DNA of 64,000 bases, from NCBI GenBank assembly GCA_973895155.1, contig OZ316899.1, positions 3,906,001 through 3,970,000 of the forward strand, written 5' to 3'. The notes beneath the pieces are model-generated. The model was not told the origin of the DNA. It was given only the letters and a program-made list of their open reading frames with translations, and searched no databases. The position numbers were made by a program, and so were the translations under genes. Numbering within the stretch: position 1 is the first letter of the stretch; the number at the start of each line of letters is the position of its first letter. Positions 57,901 through 64,000 of the stretch are shown here, piece after piece. The DNA is from Marsupella aquatica. Lineage: Eukaryota > Marchantiophyta.

Positions 57901-60900
57901 TGCTTGAATGCTGGTCTTCCTGAGTCTCATCCTCCTCTGAGTTTGCAGCCTTCAATTGGTCCTCTAGCTCCTTTATCTTGAGCTTTAACAAGGCTAAGTG
58001 CTTAGCCTTTAAACTCTGGTCATTACTCCTTGTCTTGATCTCAACTTGGGCAGCACCCTTGCTGGTCTGATCAACCTCCTGAGCCATTGTGATAGTGTCT
58101 TCTTGGTTGCTCTCCTTGGCTGAGGTCTCAGCCTGCTTCACCTCCTCGAGACTGGTCACTTCACTGAGACTGGGCAGAGGTGAATGGCTGGTAAGAGCCT
58201 CCTGCTCTTGCTCCTCTCCAAACACTTCTTCTTCAGTCCATTGGCTCACCATGTTCAACATGTATACCTCATCCTCATCAGATTCAGATTTGGTACTCAA
58301 CTCATCGGAAAGTTCAGAATCATATTCATCCAACTCATCAGTAGTCTCTCCTTGATGCTTGTCATGACCCCATGAAACTGAAGTGGCTGGTTTGCCAAAC
58401 CTAAACTCCTTCTTGCCCCAATCAGACACTACTTTGGCTCCATATAGCCAAGGCCTCCCAATCAAGATTGGGTAAGTAGATGGCCTTGCTGGTCTCATCA
58501 CCAAGTAATTCAACAAGAACTCCTGCCCCCCAATGAGAGTAGGTACTTGAGTAAGTGTCCCCACCGGTAGCACTCTTGCTCCATTTGCTAGCCTCATTGT
58601 CCTTGCTGTTGGCTGAAGTTTCTTGAAACCTAGTTGTTGGGCAGTAGCCTCAATCATGATATTCACACCTGAGCCTCCATCAACTGGTACATACGAGAGT
58701 ACACACCCATTTACTTGAACATCAATCTCAGGTGCTCCAAGGTCTTCACAAACCATCATCACATCAGCTGGGGTACCAACCTTTGGAAGCTTCCTTCTTC
58801 TCCTTCCTACCAACATCTCCTTCAGTTGCCTCCTATACAAAGGGTTGTCTTTGATCAGCTGCCCCACTGTAGCAGTAACCAAACAATCTTTCACATCCTT
58901 CTTGATGTCATAAGAGGGTACCTTGCTGGTCTCTTTCTTCTCTTCCACCTCAGCTTTTTCCTTCAAAGCTTTAGCAACCTTCAGGTCTTTGTTGATGGCC
59001 TCTTGATGCTCCTTAGCCTCCATCTCCTCTAGTTGCCTCTTGACTTCCTCATTCACCTTGGGATAGAAGAGCTTCGGATGGTCTCTCTTGTAGTCACTAT
59101 CTTCAGCTGGTGGGACTTGAACTTCTGCTCCAACTTCAACTTCGATTGGTGACTCCGTTGAGTGCTCCTTTCTCTCCTTCCTCTTCTTCCTCTCTTCCAC
59201 TCTTTCCTTCTTTCTTGTGGACCTGGTAGACACCTTGTAACACACAGCTTCCTCCTCAGGTGTCTCCATTCCTGGTAGATCTGGCTGGTTCTCCCCACCA
59301 GCAACTTGTGTCACTCCATCTTTGGCCTCCTCTTGCCACTCCATACTCAAGAAGTTCACTGTGGCTTCACCGGGAGCCTTGGCAACCGCTGGTGGTGGTG
59401 CTTCTATCCTTCCTATCATCATCTTGGCAGCAGATCCAATAGGACAGTTGGCTGTGGTATGACCCTCCCTTTTGCACACAGCACAAAGAGGATAGGGAGC
59501 TCCTTGTCCCTGCCTCCTTGGTTCGGGGCAACTGTTGGAATAGTGCCCTGGTTTTTGACAGTTCCAGCAGATCACCACGGTAGTTCTTGCCACTCCCCCA
59601 GGTCCTTGAGGTCCCATTTGATCCACCATCCTTGGTTGAAGACCAGGCATCAGTTGAGGTGCCATGGGTGGAGCTGGTCTTCCTTGCAAAGTTCTTGGGC
59701 CTCCTGAAATCTGGTACACCATCTCCGGGGCTTCTTCATAGAAGTAGTCCACCACTTCACTTGCTTGATAAACATCGTTGGACTCTTCATTGACATACTG
59801 AACTTGATTCCTCCAACCTTGACACTCTTGAGGTGTATGGCCAAAACTCTTGCACTTGACACACCATACATGGGCTCTATTCACCGGCACTTTTCTCCTA
59901 TCAGGTTGCACACCAGCAAAGTGAACTGATAGGGCCTTGAGTTGGTTGGTGATCTCACTCATCTTGTTATCCATCACCTTCTTCTCCTTGGTTGCTGGTG
60001 TAGAACCTTCCACCAAGTTGAAGGTTGCAGATTTGTGGTGCTTACCACCTGGCTTCTTCTTGCTGGCTCTCCTCTTCTGGTCGCTTTTTCTCTTTGCCTT
60101 CTTCTTCTTCTTCTTCTTCTTCTTCTCGGAGTCCTCCTCAGAATCAGATTCTGAATCAGAACTGGAACTACTCTCCTCAGATTCCGACTCAGAAGTATCC
60201 TCAACTGAACTACTTGATTCACTTGAGCTAGAAGAAGAATCACTATAAGCAAATCGCTTCTTCTTTCTCCTACTCTTGGAACTAGAGATCTCAGCACTCC
60301 TATAAGACTGAGCCGCCTCAATGGCCTCATCCAACGTATTAGGGTGAGATTGCCTTACTGAGACACCCATCTTCTTGGGTAGGCTTGCCACAAACCAAGC
60401 CAACAACATGGAGTCTACTGGTCTGGGGTCAAGCTTGGTAGCTAACCTTTGAAACCTTTGCAGAAACCTCCTTACTGACTCCTTGGATCCCATTCTGATC
60501 TCTCCCATCTTGATCAGAGCTTCCGATTCTTCTCCCACCTTCCTAAACTCCTGCAAGAATGCTAGCTTGAAGGCATCCCAATCATTCTTGATGGCATTTG
60601 ATAGGCTATTGAACCAAGGTCTTGCTTCTCCTCTCAAGACCCCCGCCAAAGTGGTCAACTTAATATCAAACTCTCCATTGGCTTGGGCTGTCCCAATGAA
60701 GTCCTCCAACCAAGCATCAGGATCCTCCTTGGGCTTGCCATGGAATGTCTTGTACTGAAATCTTGCTCTTTGAGTCACCACCATGGCTGCTTCTTGATCT
60801 TCACTTGTGTTGGTAGTGGAAGAAGATGTATCACTCCACCCTACACCAGGTTCCGCTTCAGCTTGCAAATGAATGTCCACCCAATCTGGTTGCTCCAACT

Positions 60901-61051
60901 GGTCACCAAAGTTGAAACTAAGAGAGGCTTCTTTTAGTGCTTGACTCCTTGTAGTGGGCATGCCACTCACAATCACCTTCTTATCTCCCTTCTTCTCTTG
61001 AACAGCAAACCTGCAAACACACCTCCAAGTCTTGTGGCTCCACTCCAACAA
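54983..61051 (-). CDS. Gypsy gag-pol polyprotein, intact 2,022 codons
   Basis: One open frame. Approximate residues: gag 90-245 (LRGEARPWFNSL); Ser/Lys-rich 265-330; zinc knuckles near 394 (CVKCKSFGHTPQEC), 494 (CWNCQKPGHYSNSC) and 523 (CAVCKREGHTTANC); protease near 790 with VDGGSGVNIM; reverse transcriptase 1144-1330 with FIDDFAVFG near 1313; RNase H from 1455 (YVDVSGFCIG, HTDHNALKYM); integrase zinc region to 1710 (CDPCQRTGKPAH); core with DFIG near 1739, SDRGTHF near 1800 and NGLTERANG near 1833, a DD35E spacing. No stop or shift. Three zinc knuckles is more than the usual one. No integrase chromodomain is evident; the C terminus follows soon after the LHTRWLGPYVV segment. Likely capable of making all enzymes for transposition. 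Confidence 0.97.
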   Translation of the reverse strand: MLEWSHKTWRCVCRFAVQEKKGDKKVIVSGMPTTRSQALKEASLSFNFGDQLEQPDWVDIHLQAEAEPGVGWSDTSSSTTNTSEDQEAAMVVTQRARFQYKTFHGKPKEDPDAWLEDFIGTAQANGEFDIKLTTLAGVLRGEARPWFNSLSNAIKNDWDAFKLAFLQEFRKVGEESEALIKMGEIRMGSKESVRRFLQRFQRLATKLDPRPVDSMLLAWFVASLPKKMGVSVRQSHPNTLDEAIEAAQSYRSAEISSSKSRRKKKRFAYSDSSSSSSESSSSVEDTSESESEESSSSSDSESDSEEDSEKKKKKKKKKAKRKSDQKRRASKKKPGGKHHKSATFNLVEGSTPATKEKKVMDNKMSEITNQLKALSVHFAGVQPDRRKVPVNRAHVWCVKCKSFGHTPQECQGWRNQVQYVNEESNDVYQASEVVDYFYEEAPEMVYQISGGPRTLQGRPAPPMAPQLMPGLQPRMVDQMGPQGPGGVARTTVVICWNCQKPGHYSNSCPEPRRQGQGAPYPLCAVCKREGHTTANCPIGSAAKMMIGRIEAPPPAVAKAPGEATVNFLSMEWQEEAKDGVTQVAGGENQPDLPGMETPEEEAVCYKVSTRSTRKKERVEERKKRKERKEHSTESPIEVEVGAEVQVPPAEDSDYKRDHPKLFYPKVNEEVKRQLEEMEAKEHQEAINKDLKVAKALKEKAEVEEKKETSKVPSYDIKKDVKDCLVTATVGQLIKDNPLYRRQLKEMLVGRRRRKLPKVGTPADVMMVCEDLGAPEIDVQVNGCVLSYVPVDGGSGVNIMIEATAQQLGFKKLQPTARTMRLANGARVLPVGTLTQVPTLIGGQEFLLNYLVMRPARPSTYPILIGRPWLYGAKVVSDWGKKEFRFGKPATSVSWGHDKHQGETTDELDEYDSELSDELSTKSESDEDEVYMLNMVSQWTEEEVFGEEQEQEALTSHSPLPSLSEVTSLEEVKQAETSAKESNQEDTITMAQEVDQTSKGAAQVEIKTRSNDQSLKAKHLALLKLKIKELEDQLKAANSEEDETQEDQHSSKEKEELSAENAPVYGGMRLAQLEGTFDSTMRNKMEVIRAEQYRTISVQQDKTFNLGNALGSGEEKTIQDLLGEYVDVFAWSHLDLTGVNPELGEHRIDLMLGASPVRQRQYRMNPKYSLMVKEEIDKLLEAGFIYPVLNSEWVSPIVIVPKKPGLDGKPKIRVCQDFRKLNEATKKDHYPIPFTDMVLDLVAGWEVYSFLDGYSGYNQIWIRKEDQLKTAFTTEWGIYAFRRMPFGLCNAPGMFQRLMMNIFHDYLRKFLEVFIDDFAVFGRGKDHVEHLRMTFQRCREVGLKLHPGKCFFGVEEGILLGHKVSKKGIEVDQEKVAVWMAVKFPTSVTELRGFLGCLNYYRRFIKDFAKVALPLTSMLKKGAEVEPSVERLASFQELKNRLVEAPILIAPDWSREFHVYVDVSGFCIGVVLSQLDDQNRDHPIYFASRLLAPAEKNYSPTDREALGIIYSCKKFRHYLLGYKVVFHTDHNALKYMVNKPDVTGRVARWILLLQEFDYEVRVRPGKKHGNADFFSRIEGEEDLKEVDDQFPDEDLFHVGSGGDTWYLDIIQFLLTTRLPRDLNQEEAAVFLRKIRPYLLVKGVLHKEGVDGRLRRCLEKKEISIVMRAMHEEEAGGHYASATTARKILDAGYWWPTLHKDVSLFVRGCDPCQRTGKPAHSRHHPLTTILPLAPFEKWGIDFIGPITPVTRSRRNRYILLATDYATKWVEARPTSKDNALTVARFMYQQIFTRFGPPLELVSDRGTHFLNEVVEELTNHYLIKHRKTTPYHPKANGLTERANGIIGKILNKTVAAHKTDWDDKLYSAVYSYNLAFKTTTGHSPFYLVFGQHSLVPVEFEVPTLRVSVEERMEADQSLMERAYQLEELEEIREEASKQVKKKQAQVKQHHDKKLKKPTSLLAGQLVLLYDSRYAHFPGKLHTRWLGPYVVHQVYANGSIQLATLEGEVFPTRVHHDRLKRYFNQE

Positions 61052-61066
61052 AAACTGTAAAGAGTT

Positions 61067-61085
61067 GTCCCCGGCAGCGGCGCCA
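61067..61085 (-). other. Gypsy primer binding site (tRNA-Asp type)
   Basis: On the minus strand TGGCGCCGCTGCCGGGGAC lies 20 bp inside the 5' LTR. It matches the complement of the plant tRNA-Asp 3' end (TGGCGCCGTTGCCGGGGA) at all but one position. Confidence 0.85.
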
Positions 61086-61105
61086 AAAACAAGGGTGGGA
61101 CTCTA

Positions 61106-64000
61106 TGTCAAACACTTGCCAAGGAGCTTAAGCGGCTTTTCTCCCCAAAAGACTACCTAATACCTGCTCCATGTCATACCAGGGTCACAAAGGATTGACA
61201 AAACTTCTGAAGTGTGCTTACAATGTCCAATCACTCCATACATAAGTAGTTTCAACTCTCCACTTCTAGAGAGGTAGTCCCCTTGACTACTTTTGTACTC
61301 ACCCCTTCCCCTCTCCTCTACTCCAAGGATCAGCAAGGGGGATCTCCGCTCCAAGCTGTCACCTTAGAGTAGATTCTCACACAAACACCCAAGAACCCAA
61401 AGTACTTTCCTCTTCAAGCTTAAGTCTCCTCAAGACCCTCAAAGTAGTGTTACCCCTCAACCTTGCCCCCCTGGCCTTGGTTTGGGTCCACACATCCCCT
61501 TTGAGCCCTAGAGAAGGCTCCTCTATCTAAGGACTCTTCCTCTTGTTCTTACTTCTTGTTAACACCACACACCAAGCAAAGTACTTTCCACCCTCAAGCT
61601 ATAATCCTCTCTAAGTCTCAAAGTAATGCTATACCTTAACCTTGCCTCCTTGGCCTTGGTTTTGTACTAGCACATCCCCTTCAAGCTTAGACCAAGATTA
61701 TACCATAGCATGGACTCTTCTCTTGCTCTCATATACTTCAAATGCACTCACACTTAATGGTCACAATGAAGATTGGTAAGTCTCCTTTTATTGCATCACC
61801 TTTACAACAAAAGTTCACTACACATTCTCCACACTAAGCATGGACCACCTCTCCTTTCTCAAGCTTAGCCCTACCTTGGCAAGGTAGAGATTTCACTTAA
61901 GAGATGAGACTCCCGGTCCCTAACAAATGAAAACTTCCTCCTTATATACTATCTCCTTCCACATCACACCAAGCTTGACCTGGGGTCCAACTATACCTCC
62001 CCCAAGTCCTCCTAACACACAAAGTCCAACTCTATAGTTCATAGCCCACCCTACTACTTGCTATTTTGCCTCCTTCCAAGCCCTGGAATATGCCACACAT
62101 GAGTGGTATGCTTTGACTTCCAAACCTACTCCCACTTATGGTCCTCCTCACCAGCTTACCAACCCACTTGAAAGCTTGCAAAAAGAGTGAGTGAGTCTCA
62201 AGTTGTGCCTAGTCAAAGTTGGCCTTATTTTACTTGTAACCCCTTTACTACCCTAAGTAAACTACCCCCTATATTTACTTTTCTTAACTTGATGGCCTTA
62301 CACCTTTGGCCAAAGGTAAGTACCCTTCTCTAGAGCCTAACTCAAGTGGTATGGGTGCAAGAAAGGTCAGCCCCTAAATCTGGTATTCATTCCCCTATGC
62401 CGACTTTGGTTTGCAAGTTGTCGGGACTCCCTCGTGGCCTCGGTTAAAAATATATTTGAGTGATTACTTTTCTGGGGTTCCACCTTCACCAGGGGGTGCC
62501 TTATCTTCCCCTAACTCAGCACAAAAAAATTTGGGCCCCAACGGATACCTCTAGCCAAAGTTATGCCCATTCTCCCAAGGCCTGTTTTTGGTGTAAAGCG
62601 GGTGTAAGCGGCGGCCCGATTACACTTACCTTACATGCCCCTTATGGGGATTCCACGTGTCATGAGGGGAGAGCACTCTCATTATACTCATGTTTCTTAT
62701 GAAGAAATTGTAAGGACAGCAATGTTTGCAGCCATTTCTCTCTCGTGAATTCAATCTAAAACCACAGCATTCTCTATTGGATTCTTTCTTGTGCAGCAGT
62801 CCAGCTGATCAGCCGCCAGCCCCTCAATTTCACAGCCACCATAGCTCACAGCCAGCCTAGTCAATTTCGCAGCTAGCTCACCTCTTCAATTTTGCCGCTA
62901 GCAACACAGTCAATTTCGCAGCTAGCAGCACAGTCACATCAGCGCATTTACAGCACAACAACAGCAGATTTGAAGCACAGCAGCAGCAACCATAGCTTGA
63001 TTCCTTCTCAGTCAAGCAGGTCTCTCTTCTCAATTTCGTAGCTGCCCACCTTTGCAATTTCGCAGCTAGCAGCAGCATCATTCAATTCAGCAGCATCAAG
63101 GCAGCAGCCAGCCAATTCTCATGAGCATCTCGTGCCTGATTAGTAGGAGCACCTCTAATCTAGTGTGCAGCTGTCATAGCAGCAAGCAGCCTTCCCAATT
63201 CAAAGCCAGCAGCGATCCTAATTTGCAGCCATAGCTCTTTTCCTTCTCAGCAGCCATAGCTTCTTCAATCAGCAACAGCCCTTGCTTCTTCAATCAGCAG
63301 CAGCCCTTGCTTCTTCAATCAGCAGCAGCCATTTCAATTCAGCCGCCCTTCCTTCAATTCAGCCGCCCTTGTGCTCAATTGATTCCTCAAGTAATCATGC
63401 AGCACCTTTGGACAGCCTCCCGGTGCTTGACGTCCTCACCAGCCTCGTGCTTGCTCCTCCTTGCCTCGTGCTCGCTCCTCCTTGCCTCGTGCTCGCCGCG
63501 TGATCGTCGCCCACGCGGTTTACACTTAGAAAAAAATACATTTTTTTTTGGAAAAACAGCATTTTGGGGCGATTTTGGACCCCCCTCCAAAACTCACACA
63601 TAAGTCCAAAAGGACTTCTGAGTAGCTCCACTGATTCTATGGACATAGGACTATGTCCGGGTTTACTAAGATATAAACAAAACCCTATAACAACTTTTCT
63701 AAAATTAGGCAAAGAGGGTCAAGTCTTTATGTCTTCCAAAATTCTTCTCAACTTTGAGATGCTCCCAAAAAGTAACCAAGTGTGACAAAGTTGTCCCACA
63801 AGTTTCTAGGGATAGAGGGGACCATACTTAACCCACTTCCAAACTTGGAACCCCTACATTTACCCATCAGCTATTTTTCCCGGGACCCGCTATTTGGTAA
63901 CTTTGATTTTTGCCAAAATACTTATAACTCCTAGGTTAAGACCCCACTTGACTTCATACTTTTTCAGGGTTCCCTAGGGACCTCCCAGCACCCATGGGAG
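61106..64000 (-). repeat. 5' LTR of gypsy element, cut by window end
   Basis: Starts (plus-strand view) TGTCAAACACTTGCC, identical to 51,798 onward, and runs to the last base of the window, which corresponds to about 54,647 in the left LTR. About 300 bp of this LTR and the second target duplication are outside. Confidence 0.95.

Larger units (their letters stand above)
51798..64000 (-). mobile_element. Ty3/gypsy LTR retrotransposon, young, truncated by window end
   Basis: Minus-strand element with a 3' LTR (51,798-54,942), polyprotein (54,983-61,051), primer site (61,067-61,085) and 5' LTR (61,106 to beyond 64,000). Predicted full length is about 12.5 kb. It is inserted in copia 2; the left flank is GAGTG (51,793-51,797), whose duplicate should lie beyond 64,000. 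No chromodomain was seen after the integrase, and the large LTRs and tRNA-Asp-type primer site recall Athila/Tat-type elements, but lineage needs RT phylogeny. Confidence 0.95.

Noticed and set aside
59306-60248. Plus-strand ORFs of 100-133 codons opposite the gypsy gag
   Set aside because: They are antisense shadows of the Ser/Lys-rich and zinc-knuckle regions, with low-complexity translations and no domain.
61067-61085. tRNA-Asp gene fragment
   Set aside because: Only the 3'-end complement is present, at the exact position of a retrotransposon primer site; no cloverleaf can be formed around it.

Overview
The window is nuclear DNA of a land plant. The evidence is Arabidopsis-type telomere units (AAACCCT) at about 31.9 kb, genes with GT-AG introns, plant Ty1/copia and Ty3/gypsy retrotransposons with tRNA primer sites, and a plant-type CACTA (En/Spm) transposon. 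The species cannot be fixed. The heavy layering of repeats suggests a large, repeat-rich genome. No gene was recognised as an intact ordinary host gene; most of the window is transposons inserted into transposons, at several ages.

Layout. 1-3.9 kb: the 3' part of a decayed five-exon gene joining a ParB-like domain to an N6/N4 adenine/cytosine methylase-like domain; its introns and 3' flank carry repeated copies of a 13-bp palindrome (AGCGCC-N-GGCGCT). 4.8-6.4 kb: an old LTR fragment related to the gypsy element at the far right. 7.7-13.8 kb: a 328-bp miniature transposon with an 8-bp target duplication, split by a copia element with near-identical LTRs but a broken polyprotein. 13.9-18.6 kb: a coiled-coil ORF end, an LTR-like block, a primer site and a gypsy gag-protease relic that holds a second miniature transposon.

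18,595-30,731: a 12.1-kb CACTA element flanked by TAG. On the minus strand it carries a zinc-motif exon, a SET-domain exon and Transposase_21/DUF4216/DUF4218-type transposase exons. On the plus strand it carries a tnpA-like gene with 63-residue Gly/Ser repeats. CCGAT motifs cluster at both ends and near its centre. A 1.57-kb deletion derivative of a related CACTA element is nested inside it.

30.7-48 kb: three related decayed loci share a plant-transposon-type globular domain; the two longer ones continue into a coiled coil. One lies in a 4.6-kb insertion, with a GACAT duplication, that splits a plus-strand coiled-coil gene. Also here are an unknown basic/coiled-coil gene and an RPA70 C-terminal-like ORF.

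48.0-64 kb: the 3' two thirds of a second copia element (minus strand), interrupted by a young gypsy element (minus strand) with 3.1-kb LTRs and one open 2,022-codon polyprotein. The window ends inside its second LTR.

How they work together. Most of the older genes carry scattered in-frame TAG, TGA or TAA codons that are one C-to-T (or, on the other strand, G-to-A) step from CAG, CGA, CAA or TGG. This fits decay of methylated, silenced DNA. Only the gypsy polyprotein and the surviving part of copia 2 read through cleanly. The most unusual arrangements are the SET domain within the CACTA transposase transcription unit, the ParB-methylase gene with its palindromes, and the globular/coiled-coil family attached to LTR-like DNA.
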